DNA of 39,783 nucleotides from Deltaproteobacteria bacterium (lineage in GTDB: Bacteria; Desulfobacterota; Dissulfuribacteria; Dissulfuribacterales; QOAL01): the NCBI GenBank assembly GCA_026995935.1, contig JALWNK010000051.1:1-39783 (forward strand). Reading direction: 5' to 3'. Positions 25,246 through 33,542 of the stretch are shown piece by piece (the first letter of the stretch is position 1; the number at the start of each line of letters is the position of its first letter). Made by a program: the position numbers and the translations under genes. The notes beneath the pieces are model-generated. The model made no database searches. It was not told the origin of the DNA and worked only from the letters and a program-made list of their open reading frames with translations.

Positions 25246-25440
25246 GAATCCAAGCGGCGCAAGCCTTTTGAAGACCTCGGTTATCATAGGCTGGAATGCA
25301 ATCAGTATATAGTGAAATAAGGCTATTATGTCCTGATCTGCCCTTCTTAAACCCTGAAAGTTCATCAGCGAGAAATCCTCTCTAATCTTACGTTCAATGA
25401 TGAACCAACCATGTACACAATAAAATCTAACAAAAGCAGT
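25246..25440 (-). pseudogene. Probable remnant of a DDE transposase C-terminus
   Basis: On the minus strand an open stretch reads FVRFYCVHGWFIIERKIRED, then FSLMNFQGLRRADQDIIALF and HYILIAFQ. The pattern W-IE-x(4)-K-x-x-x-DF-x-L-x-x-F-x-G-x(8)-L-x-x-L resembles the region after the catalytic Glu in IS4/IS701-like transposases (typically WxIExFFKxxKxDFGLxxFxGR). The rest of the transposase is absent, and no initiation site fits. Upstream codons overlap the start of the 25498 gene. I call it a decayed fragment, not a gene; a chance resemblance is possible. Confidence 0.35.
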
Positions 25441-25497
25441 CTTGACAATGGGAGCCACCTTATTAATTGTGCCTTTAAAGGGATTTGGAGGACTGTC

Positions 25498-27321
25498 GTG
25501 AAACAATGCCGTTTTCTAAACCAAATCTTTTTCCATTTTGCCTTTGTCTTAATGTTTCTATTTTCCTTTTTATTAAGGGATTGCCTTGCCATTTCAGATG
25601 GGGATTATCTTTCAGTCAGTCAGCCAGGCATGAAGCTTGAACTGGCTGGTGGGGACTATGACTATTGGATAGAAACCCCGGAAAAGATAGTTGATCTTCA
25701 GACAGGAAGCTATGAGATAAGGGGAAAATACATATATTTTCATCCGAGTGCCAGTGATATTGGTGACTTAAGGCCTTCAAGGGCTGAGATCATTGATAAA
25801 TGTAGTATCAAATGGGGGAAGGCGGGAATCTTTAGAATGAAGGGATGCGCTCGTTCAAGCGCATCCCCTATGGTTTCAGCACCATCAGTGAGTCCCCAAA
25901 AGGCCAGATCCTTTACTTTAAAAGAAAAAAATGCCTTCCCTAAAAAATGGAGGGTTTTAAAGAAAAAGGTATTTGAGATTTATGTGCCAGATGGTTGCAA
26001 GATCAGGGAAGATACAAAAAATTCTGGGGTTTCTCTTTATTTTAATGGTGGTGAGGCCTGGATAGGGGCAATGCCCAAAAATTCGTGGCAGTTACAGAAT
26101 AAGGCCACAGCAGGATGTAACTTGGAAGGGGCCTTTCAGAAAGGAAGCACTAGCCTTTTCATATGCAGTCCGGATTCAGATGTAAGGCTGGTTCAGCTCG
26201 TTGAAAAAAGCGATAAAAACCCAATTGCAAGTTTTGTTCGGGCAAGGGATTTTTCTACCTTCAAGGCCCTTTCTATTGCCATTTCGTCTATTAAATTCTC
26301 TGGTAAAAAAGGACCTTCTGGCCAAGGTGCCATTTCATTAAATTTTACAAAATGGACTCCACAGGATGGCAGTTTTCAAATTGATATACCAAAGGGCTGG
26401 AGAGCAAGCGGAGGCACTGCGGATTTTGGTGTAAATGGTTATATCAGAATAGTCCAGGTACTTTCACTGGATCAAAACACGGGTTTTCTGGGTGTGTATT
26501 ATCCATTTTACCAGTATGCCCAGACGGTATATGGCTCAAATGGCATTCCACCTCAAGATGCATTGAGTTATGTGAGAAGCAGGTTCTTTAGTGACCTGAG
26601 AAACAATTACAAGATAGAATTTCCCAATCTGCACTTTGATTCGCTTGGCATTGATCAGGCACTTTCACAACGTTTTACTAACCAATGTGAGGCGAATGCT
26701 GCCCGGTACGGCACTAAGTGCACCTCACAAGTGGTGGAAGGGAAGGGATCGTTTCTTAGAAATGGGAGAGAATTTGATATATGGGTTGGGGGCGTAATGG
26801 AATACAATACCATGCCGCTACAGGGCCTGGGTTATCAACATAGATGGGGGCCTGCCCCAATTTATGTGGAGGTTGCCCCAAAGGGTGAGTTTCCTAAATG
26901 GGTAAAGGCCTTTGAGCACATGGCAGAAACCTGGCAACCCAACATGCAGTGGCTTTCAGGCCATTTCAGAAAAGCGGCTGCTGAACAAAGAAGCATAATC
27001 CAACACTACAGGCGCATGTCCAGCATGATACACAAGAATGCTGAAAGGCGTATGAACCAGGGAATGATGGAACACGAGGCGGAAGAAAACGAAAGGATGG
27101 AAGAATTTTATGATACCTTCTACGCCCTTGGAGGCGAAGAGCGTTATGACAATCCTGCTACCGGAGAAGAGATAGACGTCCCGATTGGTGCAGACAAATA
27201 TTTATATGATAACTATTCTCAGACCTGGGTTGGCGTCCGGCAAGATGTCCAGGGCAGTGAGGATCTCATTCAGGCCCTTAAGGAAAAAGGATTTGTGGAG
27301 CTTAGACTTCACCAACATTGA
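25498..27321 (+). CDS. Exported protein of unknown function, 607 aa
   Basis: GTG 25498 is chosen because GGAGG lies 7 bases upstream and because it begins a clean signal peptide: a basic start KQCR, then QIFFHFAFVLMFLFSFLLRDCLA. An in-frame ATG 87 bases earlier would bury that signal. TTGACA at 25442 with an AT-rich -10 region could start transcription just upstream. The mature protein has a beta-rich N-terminal part (about 32-125), a middle domain containing two similar segments (VFEIYVPDGCKIREDTKN and GSFQIDIPKGWRASGGTADF) and a Met/Glu/Arg-rich helical stretch (HYRRMSSMIHKNAERRMNQG). It ends with YDNPATGEEIDVPIGADKYL and a short strand region. I recognise no named family. Periplasmic or surface location is likely. 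It converges on the GH13 gene with a 15-base gap. Confidence 0.8.
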   Translation: MKQCRFLNQIFFHFAFVLMFLFSFLLRDCLAISDGDYLSVSQPGMKLELAGGDYDYWIETPEKIVDLQTGSYEIRGKYIYFHPSASDIGDLRPSRAEIIDKCSIKWGKAGIFRMKGCARSSASPMVSAPSVSPQKARSFTLKEKNAFPKKWRVLKKKVFEIYVPDGCKIREDTKNSGVSLYFNGGEAWIGAMPKNSWQLQNKATAGCNLEGAFQKGSTSLFICSPDSDVRLVQLVEKSDKNPIASFVRARDFSTFKALSIAISSIKFSGKKGPSGQGAISLNFTKWTPQDGSFQIDIPKGWRASGGTADFGVNGYIRIVQVLSLDQNTGFLGVYYPFYQYAQTVYGSNGIPPQDALSYVRSRFFSDLRNNYKIEFPNLHFDSLGIDQALSQRFTNQCEANAARYGTKCTSQVVEGKGSFLRNGREFDIWVGGVMEYNTMPLQGLGYQHRWGPAPIYVEVAPKGEFPKWVKAFEHMAETWQPNMQWLSGHFRKAAAEQRSIIQHYRRMSSMIHKNAERRMNQGMMEHEAEENERMEEFYDTFYALGGEERYDNPATGEEIDVPIGADKYLYDNYSQTWVGVRQDVQGSEDLIQALKEKGFVELRLHQH

Positions 27322-27336
27322 TGGAAGTGGCGTAAT

Positions 27337-29199
27337 TTAAAATCTGCGGGACCAGATGCGCCCGTAGTTACTTGGAATGACAAGATGCTGCGCCACCCCC
27401 GCCCTTACCTCCATTATATTGTCCATGCCATGAAGCCCTTCAACGTAGTCTCCGTCTTCAGGGAAGGAAAAGGAGATGGACTGGTCAAAACTTCCAAAGT
27501 TAAGGGCCACAAGGGTAAATTTTTCGCCAAGGAAACGGGAAAACAGAAGGAGGCCCCTTGACTGGTATGAAGCAAAATCGTTAAAGAAATAGTGGTCTCC
27601 ACGCCTGAGCTCTACGAGATTTTTCCTGAGCTTCAGAAGCCTTCTTACAAGCCCCAATACCTGCTGGCCTGGGTAGTCGTAAAAGTAGTCCCATCTAACA
27701 GGCCTGAACATGAGAACACGGCCAAGTCCCTGTTCGGGAATATAGTAATTTTCTCCAAACTCCTGCCCCTGCCAGAGCATTGGGATGCCTTTTGATGTAA
27801 AAAGAAATATAAGGTATGGCTGGAGCCTGTACCAGAGGTCCCTGTCACCTTCTCCCAGAAGCTCGTTTCCCCTGAAAATCGTCCTGAAATTGCATATGAA
27901 ACGGCTGTGATCATGGTTTTCAATGTACTGCAAGGCGCTCTTTTCAATATGGTCGCCGTTTATCTCCTTTTCCTCTGGAAAACCAAGGAGTCCGGACATG
28001 TAGCCAAGGTCCGTAAGGCTGTTAAAATCACCCCTGGCAACTGCCCTTGCGCTATCAAGGGTGAGATTTTGCCACGTGCAGTTTGAATAGCTCTCCTCAA
28101 GGACCTGTCTGGGCGCCTCAAGCTGTTCAGCGCACTGAATAAGGTTCACGGTTCCGTCTTGTCCGAAAAATCTTTTCCAGTACAGGCTTGAGCCTTCCCC
28201 TTTTTGGGAAACCGTCATCTGGTAGGTGTGGTAAACAAGGTTTGCAAAACCCTTTCCCACTGGGCCGTCCCAATAATTAGGAACGCAGTCGTACCTGAAG
28301 CCGTCTATATGGTAACACTCCAGCCAGTGGTGGTTTACGGTAAGGAAAAAATCCCTGGTAAACTGTCTTGAAAAGTCGGTGCTTTTTCCAAAGTAGTCCT
28401 TGGCAAAAGGACCCATGAAGGGGTTTTCCCTGAAATTGAGGCGGTCATAAAGGTAGAAGTAGGGGAAATGCTCATCCGTATGACCATAAACGGCATCGAT
28501 TATTACCCCCATGCCCCTTTGGTGGGAGGCATCTATGAAGGCCTGCATGTCCCTTCTCTTTCCAAAGCGCTCATCCACGCCAAAGTAGCCTATGGGTAGA
28601 AACCCCCAGTCCACAGTGTTTGAAACGTTAAAAACAGGCATGAGTTCAATGCAGTTTACGCCCAGGTCTGCAAGATAATCGAGTTTCTCAATGGCACCCT
28701 CAATGCTTCCACCAAACTCGGTTATCATGAGCTCATAAATGACAAGGTCCCTGAGCTCAGGCGTTTTCCACTCATTCTCATGCTGGCTCCACTCAAACTG
28801 CTCGTATCCAAGGGTGAAGGCAGAAAGCTTTCCGGTTCCAAACTCCCGTGCGAAGGGGTCCACGATCCAGTCGATTTTCACATTAAGTTTCCGGTTTTCG
28901 AGCTGGTACCTGTAGAGATAGCGCCCAGGCCTTCCCCAGGCAGACCTGGGACCGGGCCTGGAAGCCGGGTCTATCTTTATCCTGGTGCTCCAGCTGTCCC
29001 CGTAGCAGGCGTCAGTGGAATGCCCAAGCTCAAACTTCATGGGTGGAATATCCTGAAGAAACTGATCCCTTTCGTGAATGATTTTGAGATAAAGCCTGTG
29101 GTCATCAGGCGGCCTTATCCAGGGCAGGATGATCCTGAAAGATACCTCTCCGAAGGGGTACTCAATGGCCCCGAGGCCGCTTATGTCTATAAGCTTCAT
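27337..29199 (-). CDS. GH13 alpha-amylase-family glycosidase with N-terminal CBM48-like domain
   Basis: 620 residues. An N-terminal beta-domain (about 1-145, with SWSTRIKIDP and RYLYRYQLENRKLNVKIDWIVDPFAREFG) resembles CBM48 modules of branching and debranching enzymes. The catalytic barrel has all four GH13 regions: DAVYGH (D235), GFRYDCVPN (nucleophile D304), QCAEQLE (acid E358) and ENHDHS (D430). A C-terminal beta-domain follows (LFSRFLGEKFTLVALNFGS). The layout suits an alpha-glucan-acting enzyme such as a branching enzyme or trehalohydrolase relative; region I, DAVYGH instead of DVVYNH, is unusual. There is no signal peptide, so it is cytoplasmic. No glycogen or trehalose genes are adjacent, so the exact specificity is open. 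Confidence 0.9.
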   Translation of the reverse strand: MKLIDISGLGAIEYPFGEVSFRIILPWIRPPDDHRLYLKIIHERDQFLQDIPPMKFELGHSTDACYGDSWSTRIKIDPASRPGPRSAWGRPGRYLYRYQLENRKLNVKIDWIVDPFAREFGTGKLSAFTLGYEQFEWSQHENEWKTPELRDLVIYELMITEFGGSIEGAIEKLDYLADLGVNCIELMPVFNVSNTVDWGFLPIGYFGVDERFGKRRDMQAFIDASHQRGMGVIIDAVYGHTDEHFPYFYLYDRLNFRENPFMGPFAKDYFGKSTDFSRQFTRDFFLTVNHHWLECYHIDGFRYDCVPNYWDGPVGKGFANLVYHTYQMTVSQKGEGSSLYWKRFFGQDGTVNLIQCAEQLEAPRQVLEESYSNCTWQNLTLDSARAVARGDFNSLTDLGYMSGLLGFPEEKEINGDHIEKSALQYIENHDHSRFICNFRTIFRGNELLGEGDRDLWYRLQPYLIFLFTSKGIPMLWQGQEFGENYYIPEQGLGRVLMFRPVRWDYFYDYPGQQVLGLVRRLLKLRKNLVELRRGDHYFFNDFASYQSRGLLLFSRFLGEKFTLVALNFGSFDQSISFSFPEDGDYVEGLHGMDNIMEVRAGVAQHLVIPSNYGRIWSRRF

Positions 29200-29431
29200 A
29201 GGATTTTCCCCCAGGCTAAATGACCCTTTGACACCTGAAATGGAACTTGCACAATTTTTTCATAAAAAACAATAACATCTTAAACTAAGTCTACTTTTGT
29301 CTGGCAGAAATTGAAAGTACCTATTAGGGTTTTAATTGTTGGAGAATGAGTTTCCCAAAAGAAACCATTATAAAAAAAGGCAAGCATTTTGCGTAAGGGC
29401 CTTACAAATATCAAAAGAGAGGAAAGAAGAG

Positions 29432-30328
29432 ATGAAACCTATTTCTCGAAGAAATCTGCTTAAAAAAGGTATTCTTGGTCTTGCGTCCTACACCATTGCC
29501 TCAAGATTAATGGGAAGTATGCCTGCAACTGCAAGTAGGGGATTTGCTACCGGCTCCGGAAATGCAGATCTTCGCTTTCTGCACGTTACAGACACCCATC
29601 TCGACCTTGGAAAACCTGAAACCGTAACCTGGGTGGAGAGGCTTGTTGAAAGGATTAACAGGGACTTTCCCCATGCAGACTTTGTGGTCTTTGGAGGTGA
29701 CAATTTCAACAACAATGTAGCCGGCAAGAAGGATGCGGAAACCTTCAAGAAAATCGCCGACCGCCTCAAATGCCCCTGGTACTCGGTGCGCGGCAACAAG
29801 GAATCCTCGCCTAAGCCGGAAACCGACCCATTGAACCAGAAAGACTATGAAAAGATGTTTTTCACACCCTCCATCAAGGTATCAGGAAGGGACTGGAGCC
29901 TTGAGAAGGGAAGCTACACCATCCTTGGCATTGACACCACCATAGAGCACCACAAAAACGGCCTTTTCACCAAAGAAAGCCTCGATTTTGTGGAAACACA
30001 GCTAAAAAACAACAAGGACCGCCATTTCATCATATTAAACCACCACCCTTATTGGAATTTCTGGGGCGGAAAAGCACAGGCTGACATCCACAAGTATGTG
30101 CTAAACAACGCAGACGAAGTCAAGAAGAGGCTTTTTAAATATCCCAATCTCAGGCTTACCCTTTCAGGCCATAGGCACCTGGATAACGTGACCAAAGAGG
30201 GAGACGTAACGGTCATCTCCACCCTTGGTTTTATTGTATCCCAGGGTGCCAAGAAGGATCACCAGTTTCGTTTTGTGGAAATGAAGGAGGGAAAAGTAAT
30301 ACGCCAGCAGGTAGTGGGTATCCTGTAA
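29432..30328 (+). CDS. Tat-exported calcineurin-like metallophosphoesterase
   Basis: 299 residues from ATG 29432 (AGAGGAAAGAAG upstream). The N-terminus ISRRNLLKKGILGLASYTIA carries a twin-arginine signal (R6, R7), so a folded, metal-loaded enzyme is probably sent to the periplasm. Metallophosphoesterase motifs are complete: DTHLD (D54, H56), GGDN (D90), GNKE (N122), NHHP (H204) and GHRH (H247, H249). The usual GNHE/GNHD motif has Lys instead of His at 123. The substrate may be a phosphoester or nucleotide, but the sequence does not tell. The next gene begins 45 bases downstream, followed by an ATGA-overlapped OmpA gene, so the three are probably one operon. Confidence 0.9.
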   Translation: MKPISRRNLLKKGILGLASYTIASRLMGSMPATASRGFATGSGNADLRFLHVTDTHLDLGKPETVTWVERLVERINRDFPHADFVVFGGDNFNNNVAGKKDAETFKKIADRLKCPWYSVRGNKESSPKPETDPLNQKDYEKMFFTPSIKVSGRDWSLEKGSYTILGIDTTIEHHKNGLFTKESLDFVETQLKNNKDRHFIILNHHPYWNFWGGKAQADIHKYVLNNADEVKKRLFKYPNLRLTLSGHRHLDNVTKEGDVTVISTLGFIVSQGAKKDHQFRFVEMKEGKVIRQQVVGIL

Positions 30329-30373
30329 GTCACTGGAACCTCAGAGCAAATCTAACAAACAAGGAGGAAAGGA

Positions 30374-30937
30374 ATGAGAAGACTTATCATCATGGCAGCG
30401 GTTGCAACCATTTTTCTGACCATCTCTTTTCATGACTTGATGGCAGGAGAGGTCATGGACGAACAGTTTGGTCCTGGCGGATCAAAGGTGGAGCTGGTCA
30501 AGGCGAAGGTGAGAAACGGTGTCCTGACCATTGCTGTCCGCTACGTACATCCATATGAAACCATGACAGCCGAGGAACAAAACCAATTACGTGGGAAAAA
30601 TTGGAGGCGTGAAGCAGACATCAAATCTCGCCAGATTCCCATCAAGTTCAAGGTCAGTAGTGTATTTTATGTTGCCAACGGAAAAAAATATCACGTGCTC
30701 AAGGACAAAAACGGCAACTGGCTGGCATCTCCCGTGGTTGGAGACTACGTAGCAGAACCAGTAGATATAAAAAGCGTAAAGAGGCATTTAAGGAAGGGCG
30801 AGGTGCCGGCGCTCATTCTTGATGCAAATCATCCGGTAAAGATTCTCTGGTTCAAATTTCCAGCGCCGCCAGAGGGCGTTCAGGGAATCGAGTTCCAGAT
30901 ACCCGAGGTAGCCCCCTTTGACGTGGAAATAAAATGA
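30374..30937 (+). CDS. Small exported protein of unknown function
   Basis: 187 residues with a strong ribosome site (AAGGAGGAAAGGA before ATG 30374). Residues 1-25 (LIIMAAVATIFLTISFHDLMAG) form a signal peptide. The mature part alternates short beta segments (VRNGVLTIAVRYVHPYETM, PIKFKVSSVFYVANGKKYHVLKD) and ends IEFQIPEVAPFDVEIK. It has no cysteine in the mature region and no recognised motif. The KKYHVLKDKNGNWLASPV segment resembles the style of small beta-sandwich periplasmic proteins. Its stop overlaps the next start as ATGA, which ties it to the OmpA-like protein. I cannot assign a family. Confidence 0.82.
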   Translation: MRRLIIMAAVATIFLTISFHDLMAGEVMDEQFGPGGSKVELVKAKVRNGVLTIAVRYVHPYETMTAEEQNQLRGKNWRREADIKSRQIPIKFKVSSVFYVANGKKYHVLKDKNGNWLASPVVGDYVAEPVDIKSVKRHLRKGEVPALILDANHPVKILWFKFPAPPEGVQGIEFQIPEVAPFDVEIK

Positions 30938-31647
30938 CCATGAAAAAACTCGGTATCTGGGCCGTAATGGCAATAGTTGTCTGGTCTGTCACACTCGCCA
31001 TGGCTGGTGAGTGGAAGACACCCGAGGATTTCGAAAAGGCCCAAAGGAAAGCGGAAGAGGCTCTGCATCGAACCGGAGCGAACGCGCCTCTAGTGGTTGA
31101 TCTGAACCATGAAAGCGCCATTCCCATCAATTACGACAGTGTTGACATAAGCGGTGGTACCGACACAACTGTCTTGAAAAACGGGAAAAAGCTCGACAAA
31201 AACGCAGGTGAAATCGACATGAATGTCGTTTCCCTCGATCGTGTCATGTCCGAACTTGGGACAAAAACAACTGACACTGCCATTATCATCAACCTGAAAA
31301 ACGATGTGCTTTTTGACTTTGACAAGAGCAATATCAAACCTGAGGCCAGGGTGACCCTTGCCAAGGTTGCTCTTATAATCAAAAAGAAGGCCAGGGACAA
31401 AATTCTCATTGAGGGCCACACGGATTCAAAGGGCAGCGAAGAATACAACCAGCGCCTTTCCGAACGACGTGCCGAAGCCGTTAAAAGGTGGCTTGTAGAA
31501 AGGCATGGCCTGAAACCTGACGGATTCATGGTCAGGGGTTGGGGAGAAACCAGGCCCGTTGCCCCCAATACCAACAAAGACGGCAGTGACAATCCGGCAG
31601 GAAGGGCCTTAAACAGAAGGGTCGTCATCACAATACCGGTCAAGTGA
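30934..31647 (+). CDS. OmpA-family peptidoglycan-binding protein
   Basis: 237 residues from the ATG that overlaps the previous stop (ATGA); ATG 30940, two codons on, is equally possible. Signal peptide about 1-24 (IWAVMAIVVWSVTLAMAG), with no lipobox Cys. A linker (25-115) precedes an OmpA C-terminal domain (about 120-237): LKNDVLFDFDKSNIKPEA, IEGHTDSKGSEEYNQRLSER (D164 and R179, which grip diaminopimelate in known structures), GWGETRPVAPN and GRALNRRVVI. There is no beta-barrel, so it should be a periplasmic protein bound to the cell wall. Its partner is most likely the co-translated 187-aa protein; this is inference. Confidence 0.92.
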   Translation: MTMKKLGIWAVMAIVVWSVTLAMAGEWKTPEDFEKAQRKAEEALHRTGANAPLVVDLNHESAIPINYDSVDISGGTDTTVLKNGKKLDKNAGEIDMNVVSLDRVMSELGTKTTDTAIIINLKNDVLFDFDKSNIKPEARVTLAKVALIIKKKARDKILIEGHTDSKGSEEYNQRLSERRAEAVKRWLVERHGLKPDGFMVRGWGETRPVAPNTNKDGSDNPAGRALNRRVVITIPVK

Positions 31648-31682
31648 ACCTGTAGGCGGCCCCTTTTGTCTGCGCTGAATCC

Positions 31683-31718
31683 TTGTCACAAGAGGCACAA
31701 GCCCTTGTGGAATATAAT
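31683..31718 (+). promoter_or_regulatory. Perfect -10 with upstream CACAAG repeats
   Basis: TATAAT at 31713-31718 lies about 130 bases upstream of the propeller gene. No good -35 sits at 17 bases, but immediately upstream CTTGTCACAAG, then CACAAG, then CCCTTGTG form overlapping inverted and direct copies of one 6-mer. That layout would suit an activator or repressor site. The function is inferred. Confidence 0.35.
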
Positions 31719-31846
31719 TTGCGTATCAGTTGGGGTTATGTCTAACTCAGCATATCTTTTTGCCGGAAAAGAGCGGCTTGACAACCGGGCAACATGGTAA
31801 GTTTAAGGGGTCATTTGGCATTCAAGGTCCATTTCCTGGAGGAAGC

Positions 31847-33487
31847 ATGAAAAAACTATTCTTCTTTCTCTTCCTTGTTTTTTTCATCATTATTTTCAAT
31901 GCCATGCCCTCCTGGGCAGAGCTAGATATGGTGCAGCTTGCCCAGACCCACTCAGACGATGAATTCTTCACAGTGGCCCTTGGCGATGACTACGCCTTTT
32001 GGAGTCACTATTCAAAGGGCATCTACGTATGGGACACATCAAATCCCATAAATGCCGGGCAAAAGATATCTGGGGACGACAAGGTCACGGTCCTTTCCGC
32101 CTCTGGACGAAGGCTTGCCTGGATAGATGACAGTGACGACATACAGGTGTGGGACGGCACATCCATCCATGAAAAGGAGGACGACGTTGTCGACACCATA
32201 TCCCTTTACGGCGACAATATTGCCTTTGTTGAGGAGGACACTGAAAATTTCCTCCACAAGGATACAGAGATATTCCTGAGAATACCGGGAGACAAGATCC
32301 AGATATCGGACAACGACTACGACGACAAGCAGCCCTCTCTTTTCGGCCAGAGCGTTGCGTGGGTGGGGGCACATGACGGCGATAACTTTGATCTTTTCTA
32401 CTGGGACGGAAAAAACGAATACAAGCTTACGGATTCTGATGGAGATGACCTTAACCCCAGCCTTGATAACGGTGCCATTGCCTGGACAGAAGATGATGGT
32501 GATGACTTTGAGATTTTATACTGGAGTGGTGGCGCAAACATACAGATTACAGACGACGACGCAGACGATATCTCTCCTGTTCTTCGTTCTGGAAGGATAG
32601 TTTGGATCAAAAAGGACGGCTCATGCAGCGACATATACATGTGGGACGGCTCTCAAACAAAGAGACTAACTGACAGATGCTATGACAACATAAACTCACT
32701 GGACTTTAACGGACATGCCCTCCTTTGGGCTGCCAGGGAAGGCTCTGAAAGGGGGGTCTACTATGCGAAGCTTCCTGAAACCTCCCGTAAGTTCACTGGC
32801 TGGTGGTATGACCCAAATGAACCAGGAACAGGTGTTGCCACTGAAATAAAGGAAGACAAGATATTCCTTACCTGGTTCACCTATAATGAGGCAGGAAAAA
32901 GCACCTGGTACTCGGCAGGTGGCTTCATGTCCAGCCGGAGCGGCTTTACAGGAAGCCTTTACAAATGGACGGGCTGGCCCTGGGGAAGCGCCTATTCGCC
33001 TCCTGTGCCGGAGATAGTGGGCACAATTGTTGTGGTGTTGAACGAGTTTCCCTCTGAGTCCATTACCTTTACGGCAACCATTGGCAGTACCGTTATAACC
33101 AAGACCTTCAAGCCCTTCATGGAGGATTTTGCACCTGGCCCTGAAGACTCTCGCCATCTTACAGGCTGGTGGTACGATCCATCCTACGACGGCATGGGCT
33201 TTTTCATTGATGCAAGGGGAGGCAGAATGGCCATGGTCTGGTACAATTACAGGGACGACGGAAGTGCCAGATGGTGGACCTCTGACGGTATCTTCCCCAA
33301 CGGCTCTTCTACTTACAGTGACGAATTTGACGGGTGGCAGGGAGGCCAATGTCCTGGCTGCCCCTACAAACCCCCAAAATTAAATGCTGGAGAAGGCGGG
33401 GCAGTGACCATAACCTTTTCTGACGCCTTTCATGCAACTGCCAGCATGGGTACAACAACCCTTCACCTTGAAAGATTTGACTTTTAG
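31847..33487 (+). CDS. Exported Asp-rich beta-propeller with two C-terminal WWDP-type domains
   Basis: 546 residues from ATG 31847, chosen for TGGAGGAAGC upstream and because it opens a signal peptide (1-24, ending PSWA). Residues about 35-310 are TolB-like propeller repeats of roughly 45 residues, each with a strand such as VAWVG or IAWTEDD, then FYWDGK and an acidic loop: DNDYDDKQPSL, DSDGDDLNPSL, DDDADDISPVL. The loops may bind calcium. Two copies of a second domain follow: TGWWYDPNEPGTGVATEI (from 317) and TGWWYDPSYDGMGFFIDA (from 438). Each continues into a W[FY].Y....[SG].[TR]W[YW] strand. The same domain makes up the whole next gene. Location is periplasmic or extracellular; no enzyme motif is seen. 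Confidence 0.85.
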   Translation: MKKLFFFLFLVFFIIIFNAMPSWAELDMVQLAQTHSDDEFFTVALGDDYAFWSHYSKGIYVWDTSNPINAGQKISGDDKVTVLSASGRRLAWIDDSDDIQVWDGTSIHEKEDDVVDTISLYGDNIAFVEEDTENFLHKDTEIFLRIPGDKIQISDNDYDDKQPSLFGQSVAWVGAHDGDNFDLFYWDGKNEYKLTDSDGDDLNPSLDNGAIAWTEDDGDDFEILYWSGGANIQITDDDADDISPVLRSGRIVWIKKDGSCSDIYMWDGSQTKRLTDRCYDNINSLDFNGHALLWAAREGSERGVYYAKLPETSRKFTGWWYDPNEPGTGVATEIKEDKIFLTWFTYNEAGKSTWYSAGGFMSSRSGFTGSLYKWTGWPWGSAYSPPVPEIVGTIVVVLNEFPSESITFTATIGSTVITKTFKPFMEDFAPGPEDSRHLTGWWYDPSYDGMGFFIDARGGRMAMVWYNYRDDGSARWWTSDGIFPNGSSTYSDEFDGWQGGQCPGCPYKPPKLNAGEGGAVTITFSDAFHATASMGTTTLHLERFDF

Positions 33488-33542
33488 ATACCTAAGTCCG
33501 ATGAGCAGTTAAGAGAAAGGTGAAGAACAAGAGGATAACACA

